Below, one piece after another: positions 46,590 through 59,476 of a stretch of DNA of 64,000 nt. The translations under genes and the position numbers were made by a program. Below the pieces are notes generated by a model that was given only the letters and a program-made list of their open reading frames with translations, did no database searches and was not told the origin of the DNA. Positions within the stretch are counted from its first letter, which is position 1. Every line of letters begins with the position of its first letter. Where the stretch lies: positions 24,401,501 through 24,465,500 of the forward strand of contig BSBM01000232.1 in assembly GCA_027924585.1 (NCBI GenBank), written 5' to 3'. The DNA is from Larix kaempferi (Eukaryota > Streptophyta > Pinopsida > Pinales > Pinaceae).

Positions 46590-48040
46590 AGAGCACAAGA
46601 GTTTGAGAGAGAGTTAAACTGAACTTGATTGGATCCTGACTGAAACCTGATTGAAAGCCAATAGAAGGAGATTGCGCCACCTTGGAAGATGGTTGGCAGC
46701 CCCAACCTCGAAGTAATCACCTCCAATCACAAATCTCCACCTCACAAAGTTGCCCATGCATGGAGAAGGGCGCACTTCTCAAGGAAGAGTTAACTATATC
46801 TTCACAGACTTGATTGGATTCATCTATTTCGGAGCTCAGATCACCTTTAGTTAACTACTCAGTCACCTTAGTTCAACTCCCGATCAACTCCGGACACTTT
46901 CCACCGATTTAGGAATTTGTCTTTTCCTTTATTATGTCTTAATTTGACATTTATTTTGTCTTTTTTAGGTTTTTCGAGTAATTATCATTTTTTTGAGATA
47001 AATATTTACTCGAAACTTAGGAAAAGTGGGTTTATGGGTTAAATGGGTGCTCTGGCTTAGAAAACGAGCATACCATTGTCAAATTTTGCCCACAAACCAC
47101 TTAATTACTAGCACAGTCGCGATCCCTGGCTAGTGAACGCCGATAGGAATTAGTCGTTCTCCATTTCCTTTCATTTTTCTTTTAAATAAAATAATAATAA
47201 TAAATTATATAAAAAATATTTTTTCCTTGTTCCTACGGTACTTGCATTTAAAAGAAAAAACATTCAAAAAATAAAAAAGAAGTAAGCACATGGCAGAATT
47301 GGAGTAACGTATGGCAGAATTGGAGTAATGTGACCAACATTTACGATAGATACGGCTATTAATTAAATCAAGTAACGCACATTTGACTCTTAATACTTGC
47401 AAGGAATTTATGCTATCAAATCTCCACCATCAATTTGATGGAGACGACTATGAATATTCCTCATTATGAAATCAAGACCACCAAATTCATAAATACAATT
47501 AAAAGCATGCAACCCCAGTCCATGTATTGAAATAAGGAGGGCGCAAGAGTCTGAGAGAGAGTTAAACTGAACTTGATTGGATCCTGACTGAAACCTGATT
47601 GAAAGCCAATAGAAGGATATTGTGCCACCTTGGAAGATGGTTGGCAGCCCCAACCTCGAATTAATCACCTCCAATCACAAATCTCCACCTCACAAAGTTG
47701 CCCATGCATGGAGAAGGGCGCACTTCTCAAGGAAGAGTTAACTAGATCTTCACAGACTTGATTGGATTCATCTATTTCGGAGCTCAGATCACCTTTAGTT
47801 AACTACTTAGTCACCTTAGTTCAACTCCCGATCAACTCCGGACACTTTCCACTGATTTAGGAATTTGTCTTTTCTTTTATTATGTCTTAATTTGACATTT
47901 ATTTTGTCTTTTTTAGGTTTTTTGAGATAAATATTTACTCTAAACTTAGGAAAAGTGGGTTTATGGGTTAAATGGGTGCTCTGGCTTAGAAAACAAGCAT
48001 CACATTGTCAAATTTTTCCCACAAACCACTTAATTATTAC
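46590..48040. repeat. Segmental duplication, ~510 bp, 948 bp apart
   Basis: 46590-47107 and about 47538-48040 are near-identical (GAGAGAGTTAAACTGAACTT, TTGGAAGATGGTTGGCAGCC, TTAGGAAAAGTGGGTTTATG). A 430-bp spacer lies between. It is confined to the solo LTR at 42568-48553. Confidence 0.88.
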
Positions 48041-48558
48041 ATTTTGAATTTTTTCAATTAAACCATTAAAAAAATGGTCTAATTTATGGGAAAAAAAAAA
48101 TATTTTTTTCAAAACTTTAAAAAAAACACCTAGGGACCTAGTACATGACCATATGACTTTATTTAAGTGTCTAGCATATTTATATATGTTGAAACGTGAA
48201 CTTTAATAACCCCCCAAGGCCTAACCACCAACTTGAGCATTCCAGCGTTGGAGGTGTAGGAGAAAAACTCGTTAATTATACTCAGCTAAAAGCAAAGCAT
48301 AATTGACAAGGGAAAAAACTCTTTGGAAAACCCTCATTGGTTGCCAAGTCTTAGGAAGCCAAGTTACTTACAAGACCACCATGCTAGCACACTTTATTAC
48401 AAACCCCGTGGGGCATGGACATGCGATAAAAAAATAAAAAAGGGGAGCCTGAAAAGGCCTGATTTGAACTTTTGAACACTGACATGCACAAGTACTTGTG
48501 CAAACATTGGCGGTTCTCTGGAAGTCCAACTGTGTGCAACTCGGTTGGTAACTGGACC

Positions 48559-51283
48559 ACTGACAGGCTTCCAGAATTCTTAGCTAGAAAAACAACCACA
48601 TTGCTTTCAAACCCCTTAAAACCTTTAAGAACACTTTCAGTTCCATGAAAGACAAAAAAAAAAAACTACCCACTGTCACCTCAGCAGTTCTTTCCCTCTC
48701 TAGGCTCACTCTCCTCCAATGCAAGGGGGGAATCCCTAAGGTAATCTAAGCCCAAACAAAAGGCAATAAATAAAGATGCTCTAAAACTTAGGGTAAATCT
48801 AGTTTTAGTCAAAATGTCACAAAAATTTCCAGATTTACAAAACAAAATTTAAGTCTAGTTCAAGGCAATAAAATGGAACGATTTCCTAGAATTGGGCAAA
48901 TTTGAAATTATATTTTTCTGCTGTAAATTTCAGATGGCAAAACAGAAAATAAAAGGTTGATTATTATTATTTTTAAGGTGGTTGAAAGGTGGGACAAGTT
49001 CCTAAATTCCAGATTGGGCAAATGGGGTCAAATGGGCAGTCTTAGAGGGCTGTTTTGATAAAGTTTTAGGGACCAAATGTGCTGCAATATACATGCTACA
49101 GCAGCCCTATGTTGGCCGGAAATTGTAACAAAAGTTATAGAAGGAAGGCACTCCAAAGAGATCCAGCTTCAAGCTAAGTTCAAGGGTGTGTTTTACTAGG
49201 GAAACAAACCAAAGCAACAACTCAAATGATATTAGATGCAAATCAGATTTATTTCTGTGATAAATAGAAAAAAAACTAGGGGGAGGAACTTTCACAACTA
49301 GTTTACATCCATTGTAACAAATATGCTCTTCCCCTTGGCCTCATGAACAAGATTTCACAAATACAAATCAGCAACAAATATTCCAGCAATAATACTCCAA
49401 TAAAATTCACCTCATGTTAGCAAGAAAGCACCATCGTATTTCATTAAAACCTTAAAAGAGTTGCAAGCTATATATCTCCAAAACCATGAGCACTTTCAAC
49501 AACCATTACAAGTGGGAGGAGCCTCCTTGTATAGCGTTTTACGCACAAAAATCGTCAAAGAAATAATAATATCCATAATGAACCCTAGATCCGACCTAGG
49601 AATGCATTAAAAAGTGATATCCCTCCACTAACTCGAGTGGACAAGTCAAACAATAAATAAAATATGAGTGTCCACATGTACAAATCTTCACGCAAGATGA
49701 GCTCCAAAAGGTGGGCACACCCAAAAAATAGGTGAAAGACGGTGTCAAACGTTCCAATGTCCTCCTCAAAATCCTCCAAGAGAGGTCGCTCCACTAAAAT
49801 GTGTAAATAACCTCCTCAAGTGGCACATCTGAATCCTCAAAATAATATGTGTAGTCCTTCAAAATGATATGTGTGGCTCCTCCAAGGTGGCACGTGTGGG
49901 TGGTGAGGGTGAAACATCCGATCAAGATATGCATGAGCCAAGTAAAACATCCTTTCAATGGCATGTTTGGCTCCTCAACAAGGTGGACATACCATCAAAG
50001 GCATGGAAAAGTGCACAACAAGGTCTCCAATGAAGACTAGCCCACTTAGAAAATGGGTGGAAGCTCATAAATGTTTGACCACGTGTCAAAGATAGCAACC
50101 AAGGCAAGGATGCCTCCATAACAACCTCCAAGGTGTGGTCTCCAAGGTGTAACCATATACCAAAAATAGCCTCCACCAAGAAGAATGTGTCCATAACTAA
50201 CTCCTCAATGTGGTGCAAGTTGTAACCGTTATTCAAGAGTTGTGAAAAATATTATGCCCCAAACGTGACGAATCAGCAATGTAAGAGGTGGCATCAATCT
50301 GTGTGATAAGTCAATAAAGGCTCAACCAACTCCAAGAAAAAAGGAGATGGCCTCATCCCCAAGCAATAAAATAATGAATAAAGTAGGTGAAGTCGTGAAT
50401 TCCTTAACATATGTGCCAAGAGGGTGAGCGCTCCACTAAAAACCCTAGTCCACCTCACAATACACCAAATCCAGTGTGAAACCAAGCCCAATAAGCTAGG
50501 GCGCTCATGCAATAAGCCTCCAACTGATCAAAATATGGTCAAACTAGCCGTTGGAAGGGCTAAAGTCACCTCCACAAGTGTGCACAAGACGAGCGCTCCA
50601 CTAGGGGTAGTAAACCATGTCATAATAAAGTGATGTATGTGCCAACAAACCCCAAATAGCCTAGGACGTTCACACTAGGAAGCTCAAACCACATCGAACC
50701 ACAACAATGTGAGAAGGGGTACATATGCCAAGTGCTCTCCAAGGAAGTAATATCCACCATACCAAAGTGCAATTCATATATAACAAAAAGCCCAAACTAC
50801 TAAGGCACTCTACTTGTGCACCATGCACCACAACACAACATCTAAACCATTTCCCACCACCTAGTCATGTGATGACTAGCACAACATAAAAAAGGGGACC
50901 CTATAAAGTGCTTTATCCTAGTTACAAGACAATATATCAGTATGTCACCACAACATTGGTATACATCATAATACCCATGGTGTTCCAGTAATCATAATAC
51001 ACCAGTGGTCAATCAAATGGAGATTCTGCTAAGCTCTAGGGACAAATCAAATAACTTTGAAATCAACCATTCTCCTCTAAACATCACACACCTACGATTG
51101 GTCGTGGTCGGACATGCCGCAAGGGAAATGCCATGGAAAGTATGCATTCATAATAAATCCCCTGTATCTATCCATAGATGTCATCCAAGAAGTGTCGTTC
51201 ATGCGTAACTGGATCGTGATGAAAATCTCGGGTAAAACCACATGCAATCTAAGTCTTAACAAATCCTTTTCAATAACAAGGCA
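48559..51283. other. Repeat-derived sequence, no gene recognised
   Basis: 48660-49115 resembles 19190-20148. 49120-50950 has no coding frame but many short degenerate echoes (CTCCAAGGTG, GCGCTCCACTA). The last 180 bases (51100-51283) may be LINE ORF1 sequence (SIDVIQEVSFMRNWIV) interrupted by the Copia element that follows; this is tentative. Confidence 0.4.
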
Positions 51284-51834
51284 TTTTATATTGTATTTAT
51301 TATTGTATTTTATTTGTACCTCTGACGGAGATGTTTATTCCTCCGGTCGGAGAAGTCATTATTGTATTTGGGTCATGTAAAGTCATTGAGGTAAATCCTC
51401 CCATGTAAGTCGGGGCATTAGTTCCCCTAGAGTCATTTGTATTGGGGTGTTTAAGTCCCCTAGAGGAGTCGACCCAGTCAACTTTAGTTGAGGCCGACTT
51501 GTCAAGTGGTAAAGGTAAAGTGAAAGGTAAAGTATAAATAGAGAGCTAGGCTCTCTATTTATTCATTCACTCACACTCACTCAATTCGAATTAGTGACAT
51601 GAAGGACAAGTTCGCACAAGTGGAGAAGAGAGAAGCTGTTGAAGACCATTTCTATTTTTGGGTTTTCTTTTGTGACATTGTATTGGTAATCATTCTATCT
51701 CTGAGGAAGTTGTGGGGTTTTCTCCTTTATGGTTTCCCCGAGGAAAATATTTGTGTCTCTTGTGTTTATGTTGTGCTTGTTATTCTCTCAGTAAGATCCT
51801 AGATAACTATTGATTAAAAGTTGAAAAACTAACA
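51284..51834 (+). repeat. Truncated 5' LTR of the defective Copia
   Basis: It matches 56585-57136. TATAAATA is at 51533-51540. The arms AAATAGAGAGC (51536-51546) and GCTCTCTATTT (51550-51560) form a perfect 11-bp palindrome over the TATA end. Confidence 0.88.
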
Positions 51835-54091
51835 TGGTTTCAGAGCTAACTTGAGAAGAAGACATTGTGCAGTTACGGGAAGCTACGGTTTCCATTTCCG
51901 GAAACTAGTCATCTTGGCATTTTCGCTATAAATCACTTTTGGCGAAGTTTCAGGATCTGAAACTTGGACACGCCAAAGATGCAATGTTCATGTACCTTGT
52001 GTCCAAGTTTCAGCCTCAGATTCATTGTACTTTATGAGATATGATCCGTACAAGTTAGGGTTTCTGCCTCTTCCAAAATGCAGCCCTAAATAGGTGACCT
52101 AGGAAACAAGGTCATATCTCGGGCTAGGAAGCTCCAAATGGAATTCCGTAAAACGTGACAATTAGGGCACGGACTGTAGTTTCACAGGTTCGGATATCAA
52201 AGGCCGAAGTTGAAACAGTGACACGTGGCACACCGTACAAGTTCGCTATGTTGTTTCATCCCATAAACAGGTCATGTTGGTAAACTTAGCATATCTCTCT
52301 CATGGAGAATCCAATGAAGCTCAAATTTGTGGGGTTGGAAAGATGACAGGTCAGGCTACCACAGGCCGAATTTTCAGACCCTGAGGATCCGAAATTTCAG
52401 AGATACACGAGAAACAATACGGCACATCTGAAATGGGTCAACGGAGGAAATCAAAGAAGAGGAGGAAGAAGTTCTCACTTAGGGTTTTCAGTTTTTTAGG
52501 TATGGAAGGACCTGATACAATGTTGGAGACACCTGATGAAACATTGGGAACTTTAAAAATGGATTTGGAATCCCTTCATCATAGATATTAATCTTCCATC
52601 AAAATGTTGTGGGAGGAAGGAGATTGAAAATTAGGGTTTTCAGGTTCTACAATTAAGAAGAAACCTAGCAAAGTTGGGAGACTCATCGGACAGCAATGAA
52701 GGAGGTTTAAATGGCACTGGTATTGTATCATCCTAGCACCATGAATCTATATAAGATGTTTACAAGTGATCTACCTTGGACGATTAGGGTTTTACCCTTA
52801 TAGAGAAGACTACAAGCAATCTCGACAGGTACATGAAGAAAGACAAATCAAGTCCTAGATCAAGAATATATGACCATGATGACATGAAGACAGAGACTCA
52901 TTAATAGTCTTTGATCACATAGAAGCTCTAGTTACGAGGTATGTATGATTTGGTTCTACTATGCTTAACTTATGAGATATGTAGGTTACTAGCACAGGTC
53001 TCTAAATCATTGAAAAGAACAAAGAAGATATTGTTTGGGTATGTTAGACATAACTAGCAAGCATGCTAATCCAGGTATGTTTTCGTATATCGAGTTAGAA
53101 TCCTACTTTATGTTAGGATCTTAGATAAGTATGCTTTCGTATGGTTGATAATGATTATTCTTGAAGATAGAGTTTAGCTAATCAAGGCTTTATGCATATT
53201 GTGTTTCTTAGTTTGATTAATGATACGACAAACTAGAAGAGTCCTATGGTCAAATCTGAATATGCATGAGTAAACGACGTACTCCATGAAACCTTGAATA
53301 TTAACGCACATGATAAATTACATGTGTATGAAATGATTATGACCGTACGTGTTTAATATTATTTAGGGTTATAATGTTTTGATCTTATTGAGATTATACT
53401 AATGAATGTGTGATTATGTATGAGATCTTGAGGATGACACAATGATGAAACTAGTGCACACTTAAGGGTGCATAGTGCTACAGGATGGATAAGAGCTCAA
53501 AGATACAAAATCATGATACTATCATGACATGGAAGGAAAGTAGAGATCCAGAGGGAGGCAACCTCCAAGAAAAGATCAAGAGGGAGGCAATCTCAAGGAA
53601 GCAAAGATCCAGAGGGAGGCAACCCCACAAAACATAAAAAGATAAGTGTTTGAATTACTTCTTGAACTCCGAATAGTTAATGGTATTAATAGTTGTATGC
53701 ATATTTGTATTCCTAGAATCGGGAAATGTATCATGCATAGGGTAAGCATTCATATAGAATTCAACAGTGTACTACTAATATGCATATGATGGGTAAGTAG
53801 CCAATAATGTTGGACAACATTCCATTGTTGCTTGTCTAGAATGAAACCTCTTTGCTAACATGCTGGGAGCAGTGCACGCTCTTGATAGTATGTTCTGGTA
53901 GAGATGGGAGGCATCTAGATAGTCACCGTATGCATACGGGATATGGAAAAGTGTTGTGCCAAAGCATTGGCCAAGATAGTTGCATAACTATGTGAATCAT
54001 ATCAGTATGCATAAAAGGTTATCATTGAAATGATTTGATGATTATGAAGTGCTACTAATCTTGTAATTAAATTTGATTTGTAGGAAAGATC

Positions 54092-55561
54092 GTGTGCTAT
54101 GATCTACAAGAGAAGGATGATGAACACTTGTTCCGAAGAACAAGTGATGATTGTTTAGCAAGAAGTCTTACAAATCAAACATACTACAGAGGTACAAGGC
54201 AAGGTCCGTGGCTTGCAGTTTCTCACATGAAGAGGGAATTGGATACACTTCTACTAGAGCTATACTCACGATAGCCACAGTAATAAAATAAAAGTTACAT
54301 CATTAGAACATGAAGGAAACTTTCCTGGATGATGAAGTGTATGTGGAGCAGCCACTAAGATTTGAGGCACATACATGTGTGAGGCCTTGGACAGACACCC
54401 TAGACATGGGACGACATATGGACTTGTTACCCAGCCGATAAGGAGAATATCTTGGAAGAAATATTCTAGCTCCCAGTGACATTGTGAAAGACCAATGATA
54501 TGGATAACTTCTTACAGAAGATTAAAGAAGCCTTTGTACGAGTTCAACAGGCACCCAGAATCATTAGTTATTTGATGAGTTTGACCATCACCACGGGTGA
54601 TGCAAATTTTGACCTTTGCTACAAGGTTGAGGATGGTTGTTATATATACAAATAGCTTGATTCTCGCATAAGCTCACAAATGGATGCAGAGAGTACATGA
54701 TGTTAGACACAGAGGGAGGACTCCACCTCAGAGGGAGAACATCTCAGAGTTCAAGAATCTTAGCATGATTCTTGCGATTAGACATGTCGCTAAGATCAGA
54801 TGATATTTTACTTATCCAAGGAAAATATGCAGATGAGATCCTAAAGGCATTCAAGATGATGGCCAAAGGCTTCCATAGGCTACAGACAGATTATTAGTTC
54901 GTTGATGTACTTGACGAACACAAGACAGGACATATGCTTTGCTGTGATCACTTTGAGCCAGTTCCTAACGGATCTGAGACAAGTTCACCTGGTTGCTGCA
55001 AAGCATATAATGAGGTACCTGAAGGATACAGTGGATTATGGGCTCAGATATGACGCGAATCGAAAGGTTAACCTGCAGGGTTATGTTGATTCGGATTGGG
55101 CAGGCAGTGCTGCAGATAGGAAGAGCACTTCGAGGTGCTGCTTCAATTTGGGATCAGGTATGATCTCCTAGTTTAGCAAGAATCAGTCTTGCGTGGCACT
55201 GAGTACAGCCGAAGCAGAGTATGTTGCAGCTTGTTCGGCTAGTTGTGAGACAGTATGGCTTAGGAAGCTACTTTCTAATTTGTTTGATCTCCAGTTAGAG
55301 GCGACTTGTATATTCTGTGACAACCAGAGTTGTGTGAAGTTGTCCGAGAACCCAGTGTTCCATGACAAGTCGAAGCATATTGAGATCAAGTATCACTATA
55401 TCAAGGATATGGTGCAGAGAGGAGCAGTGAAGCTCCAGTATGTTGCGACAGACGAGCAGATAGCCGATGTGTTTACCAAGCCGCTAGCCATAGTGAAGTT
55501 TGAGTACTTCAGAGAGAAGCTTGGTGTTCTTCAGATCGAGGGTCCTTCCAAGGGGAAGTGA
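54092..55561 (+). pseudogene. Copia reverse transcriptase remnants and RNase H
   Basis: Degenerate pieces of reverse transcriptase (an out-of-frame trace of the YKARFVARGFS segment near 54190, and DDEVYVEQP near 54335) lead to a better-preserved end: MYLTNTRQDICFAVITLSQ, HIMRYLKDTVDYGLRY, VDSDWAGSA, ALSTAEAEYVAACSAS, CDNQSCVKLSENP, DVFTKPLAIVKF. An in-frame TAG at 55169-55171 breaks RNase H. The catalytic YVDD region is lost. Confidence 0.85.
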
Positions 55562-55587
55562 TGAGTCTAGAAGACGCAGATGCACAT

Positions 55588-56150
55588 GGGCCAGTCTGGC
55601 ATGGTGGTAGGTTGGTCCTCCCATGGCCGTTAACAAAAGTGTCGAGCCTTTCCGGCATGGTGGTAGGTTGGTCCTCCCATGGCCATTGACATAAGTGCCA
55701 AGCCTTTTCGGCATGCTGGTAGGTTGGTCCTCCCATGGCCATTGATGTAAGTGTTGAGCCTTTCCGGCGTGGTGGTAGATTGATCCTCCCATGGCCGTTG
55801 ATGTAAGTGTTGTGCCTTTCCGACATGGTGGTAGGTTGGTCCTCCCATGTGCGTTGATGTAAGTGCAGTGCCTTTCTGACATGGTGGTAGGTTGGTCCTC
55901 CCATGTGCGTTGATGTAAGTGCAGAGCCTTTCCGACATGGTGGTAGGTTGGTCCTCCCATGTGCGTTGATGTAAGTGCAGTGCCTTTCCGACATGGTGGT
56001 AGGTTGGTCCTCCCATGTGCGTTGATGTAAGTGCAGAGCCTTTCCGACATGGTGGTAGGCTGGTCCTCCCATGGTCGTTGATGTAAGTGTTGAGCCTTTC
56101 CCGAATGGTGGTAGGTCGGTCCTCCCATGTCAGTTGATGTATGTGTTGTG
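55588..56150. repeat. Minisatellite, 56-bp unit, about 10 copies
   Basis: Units contain GGTAGGTTGGTCCTCCCATG and GTTGATGTAAGTG; the spacing of CCATGGCC is exactly 56. It sits between RNase H and the 3' LTR, as the 68-bp array does in the copy at 14794. The unit has no stop in any reverse frame, which produces the long but meaningless minus-strand frames of 176-268 codons here. Confidence 0.93.
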
Positions 56151-56545
56151 TGATGTGCATCTGGGCTTTGTGCTCTGTGTGACGATGAGATGATTTGAAG
56201 ATGATGAGGCAACAGTAGGAGATGCAAGTGTTTACAGAGGCAATGTAATGATTGGTCCTGGGCTGTACCTACTTGATGGCTTGCTCGCAAAGATGATGAA
56301 GACCTACATGAGCGCTAGGCCTACATCCAGCATGAAAAAGGGTTGGCTCTGTAGAACTTCCTATGACGAGTAGAACCGAGAGATAGCACCAATCGATGGT
56401 CGACATGAGGAGGATTTCAGCGGCAGTGACGACGACGATCCAGTGTTGATGATGATGTTCCAGCATTGTTGATCCAGTGACGAAGACTTGTGTCCAGATG
56501 TGTTGATGACTGTGTCAAGAGAATACCTTCCTAGTTAAGAGGGAG

Positions 56546-57136
56546 TGTTAATGTAATTGTAACTTCGGAAGATATTCACTTGTATTTTATATTGTATTTA
56601 TTATTATATTTTATGTGTACCTCCGACGGAGATGTTTATTCCTCCGGTCGGAGAAGTCATTATTGTATTTGGGTCATGTAAAGTCATTGAGGTAAATCCT
56701 CCGATGTTAGTCGGGGCATTAGTTCCCCTAGAGTCATTTGTATTGGGGTGTTTAAGTCCCCTAGAGGAGTCGGCCCAATCAACTTTAGTTGAGGCCGACT
56801 TGTCAAGTGGTAAAGGTAAAGTGAAAGGCAAAGTATAAATAGAGAGCTAGGCTCTCTATTTATTCATTCACTCACACTCACTCAATTCGAATTAGTGAGA
56901 ATAAGGACAAGTTCGCACAAGTGGAGAAGAGATAAGCTGTTGAAGACCATTTCTATTTTTGGGTTTTTCTTTTGTGACATTGTATTGGTGATCATTCTAT
57001 CTCTGAGGAAGTTCCAGGGTTTTCTCCTTTATGGTTTCCCCGAGGAAAATATTTGTGTCTCTTGTGTTTATGTTGTGCTTGTTATTCTCTTAGTAAGATC
57101 CTAGATAACTATTGATTAAAAGTTGAAAAGCTAACA
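56546..57136 (+). repeat. 3' LTR of the defective Copia
   Basis: This 591-bp LTR begins TGTTAATG after AAGAGGGAG and ends AAGCTAACA. TATAAATA is at 56834-56841 with the same 11-bp palindrome as the 5' LTR. Confidence 0.92.
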
Positions 57137-57137
57137 A

Positions 57138-58248
57138 TTTTCCACGTTGAACCCTACTTTATGGGATCTCGAAGAATGTATCTATCTCTATGGTCTCTTG
57201 ACTTCAACCCAAAAGAGGAAATTACAACCCTTGTGTGGGTTAGGTTGCCTCATCTCCCTTTGGTGTTATAAGATGAAAACTCTCTCAGAGATATTGGGAA
57301 CAAATTGAGCTTCATTGATTGAGCGCAACCAAAAGGAAACTTGTTCTCTTGTGCAAGAATATGTATGGAGGTGGCTCTGTTAAAGGCATCCTAGAAGCAT
57401 TGCAAATCAATCTAGATGGATGGAACCAACAACAACCCATAGATTATGAGCAAATTCCTTTTAAGCGCAATGCATGTCATGTCTATGGGCATTTTGCCAA
57501 AAATTGTCCAAATATCCAAGAGTAGTAGCCACCCTTAAAGCAAGAGTCAAGACAAGAATCTGAGTTCAAGAGGGTTACTAATAGGCACAAAAATGTTCAA
57601 CATAAGGGGCCACAACAATCAAAGCCACCCCAAGAGGAACTACCCAAATCAATCAATAACAAGTATGAAGTTCTTGGAAACCTAGATTTAGAAATGAAAG
57701 AAGACCCCAACTCTGAAACAATTCAGCCTGAAAGTGGTGCAGATCCATCCATCCTAGCAGATCTAGAGGTTAATGTGACATTAGAGGAAAAGGAAGCAGA
57801 GGGGGGTGAGAAGGAAGAAGAGGAAGCAGAGGAAACAGAGGAAGAGGAGGAAGCAAATAAGGAAGAGGAAAATTTGAAGCAAGGAAAGAATGCAATGCCT
57901 CCTATTCTACCACTGTTGCATGTCCATCCACCTGAGACATCCGAATCTCTTACTTTTGTTGGAGTCCTTAAAAACTCTCCAAATCCTTCCCCTCCTCTCA
58001 CAAGGAGAAGGAAATCTAGTAGGGATCAAAGCAAATATGAAGCAAAATCGAACATCATTTTGGGTTACCAGTTAAGCCTATTTAAGAAGTTCAGAGTCTA
58101 TGGATTGTTTTGTCAAGAATTGTTGTATTGGACCTCTACTAAAGTGAAAGGTCGTCCAACATCAAGAGGTGAGAGAACATTGTTTCTTGAATTGATTTTC
58201 ATAATACAAGAGTTAATTCTACCTCGTCGTTCTTACTATTACCTTTGA
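57138..58248 (+). pseudogene. LINE (non-LTR retrotransposon) ORF1 fragment
   Basis: It holds the RNA-binding ORF1 product of a plant L1-type LINE. From 57138 the frame reads VEPYFMGSRR, LWSLDFNPKEEITTLVWVRL and PHLPLVL, i.e. the end of a DUF4283-like domain, with two stops. After a frame change it gives ALQINLDGWNQQQPIDYEQI and a zinc knuckle CHVYGHFAKNCP. The frame from 57694 is a Glu-rich acidic tail (about residues 30-65), then a Pro/Ser-rich and basic stretch. No endonuclease or reverse transcriptase follows before the next Copia element at 58419. The N-terminal part is cut off by the Copia element ending at 57136. Confidence 0.75.
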
Positions 58249-58418
58249 TTAAGTTAATTTGCACTATAATTTCTGGTATTTTGCATCATTTATCTCTGTA
58301 TATCTTGTGAATTGTTCTAAGTTTCAGTGTTAAGAACACCATACATCCAGGTGCTCTCCGTTTACCATTCCCTTCTTGGCATTCTCTGGCAATAAGGGGT
58401 TGAAACTCATGTTCATTA
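58249..58418. other. Short unassigned spacer
   Basis: No feature is seen between the LINE frame and the next Copia LTR; the bases before the LTR are CATTA. Confidence 0.4.
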
Positions 58419-59014
58419 TGTTGATATTTTATGTAGCATCGGAAGATATTCTTATGTCGGCCCAAAAGATTCCAGAAGAATATTAAATTGTTACTCAAAC
58501 AAGTCAGCCCAATGAAAATAGACAAGTCGGCCCCCGGGTAAAACCGCCCCAAAACTGGGTAAAACTGCCCCAAGAAAGTCGGCCCAGTCACCCAAGTGAA
58601 GTCGACCCCACAGTGAAAAAGTCAGCCAGAAACAAGTATAAATAGAGGGTGATGCCCTCCTCATTTGTACATCAAGCAAGTTCACACCAAGTACGAGTGA
58701 GCAAGAGAGAGAAGCAGCAATTGGAGGAAGGCTAATATCTCGGGTTTTATCTTATCTTTGTATCTGGGTTATCTTTCTATGAGAGAGCTTTAGCTCTTCA
58801 TTGTATTGACATTGTACTTTGTTGATGAATCTATACTAAAGAAGTTTTGTTGGGTTTTCTTCCCCAAGAGGGTTTCCCAAGATAAATCTTTGTGTATGCA
58901 GTGAATGTCTTTCTTTCAATGATCCTTATACATGCAGTTATTATGATATGATATAAATTGAATTAAAGTATAAAGAATTATGAATAACTTAACTACTTAA
59001 GTAAAATCTTAACA
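58419..59014 (+). repeat. 5' LTR of the Copia element
   Basis: This 596-bp LTR runs TGTTGATATT...ATCTTAACA. TATAAATA is at 58637-58644, followed by GAGGG/CCCTC pairing. GTCGGCCCAGTCA is upstream of the TATA box. Confidence 0.92.
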
Positions 59015-59026
59015 TGGTATCAGAGC
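59015..59026 (+). promoter_or_regulatory. Copia primer-binding site, initiator tRNA-Met type
   Basis: TGGTATCAGAGC directly follows the LTR, the standard Ty1/Copia primer site. Confidence 0.92.
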
Positions 59027-59476
59027 AGTGCTGAAAAAAGTCATTGCAACAGCTGCAACTGTCGGAAACTAGGGCTTCCAATTTTAAGCCTTTCCATCCA
59101 CAGATCAAACACGGTCTTAGCAACCTTGAACTCGCCCTAGGAGGGTGCATCTATCTATCCGATAATTTTCAATTTTGACCTAAATTTTATAGAAACTGCA
59201 AAAATTAGGGTTTCCAATTTTGGACTGATCTGACCTCAGATCTGGAAGAAAAGAAGGTTTGTTCAACTCACCTTGGGAGGGCACACCTTCTACCTAGATT
59301 AGATTCTCCAGATTCAAAGTTTGAAAACCCTAGGCTAGACATTAAGCAGTTTTCAAGTTGACATTGGAGCTGATTTTGGCTTGTGGAGATCACCTTAGCA
59401 TAGCACATTGACTGGTAAGTCCAAATTCCATTTCTGAAAACTTTCATCTCTGTCATATTTTTTAAGCTTGGACAAA

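Larger units (their letters stand above)
42568..48553 (-). mobile_element. Second giant solo LTR, split by a miniature Copia
   Basis: It begins TGTTGTTGCCTAAT and ends GGTTGGTAACT on the plus strand, with the duplication GGACC at 42563-42567 and 48554-48558. The terminal A of CA appears mutated to T. It is the same family as 32641-37378 (CCTTGGGGGCAAAT, CTGTCACCTG, GCCAAGGGGGG near the left; GGAGGTGTAGGAGAAAAACTC near the right). Removing the 1.76 kb Copia insertion leaves about 4.2 kb, including an internal ~510-bp duplication. Confidence 0.85.
51284..57136 (+). mobile_element. Defective Copia element with a 56-bp minisatellite
   Basis: The 5' LTR (51284-51834) lacks its first ~39 bp relative to the 3' LTR (56546-57136). 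A primer site TGGTTTCAGAGC (initiator tRNA-Met type, one change) starts at 51835. A polypurine tract AAGAGGGAG precedes the 3' LTR. From 51850 to about 54100 the interior shows no gag, protease or integrase. Scraps of reverse transcriptase follow, then RNase H and the minisatellite. The left target duplication is lost with the LTR start; the right flank is LINE ORF1. Confidence 0.85.

Noticed and set aside
51284-51288. ATTTT at the left edge and right after 57136 as a target duplication of the Copia element
   Set aside because: The left ATTTT is part of the LTR itself because that LTR lacks its first ~39 bp, so the match is coincidental.
55484-56290. Three long minus-strand frames with a repeated Pro/His/Thr-rich peptide
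   Set aside because: They are produced by a 56-bp tandem repeat that has no stop in any reverse frame; the array is the 3' untranslated part of a Copia element on the plus strand.
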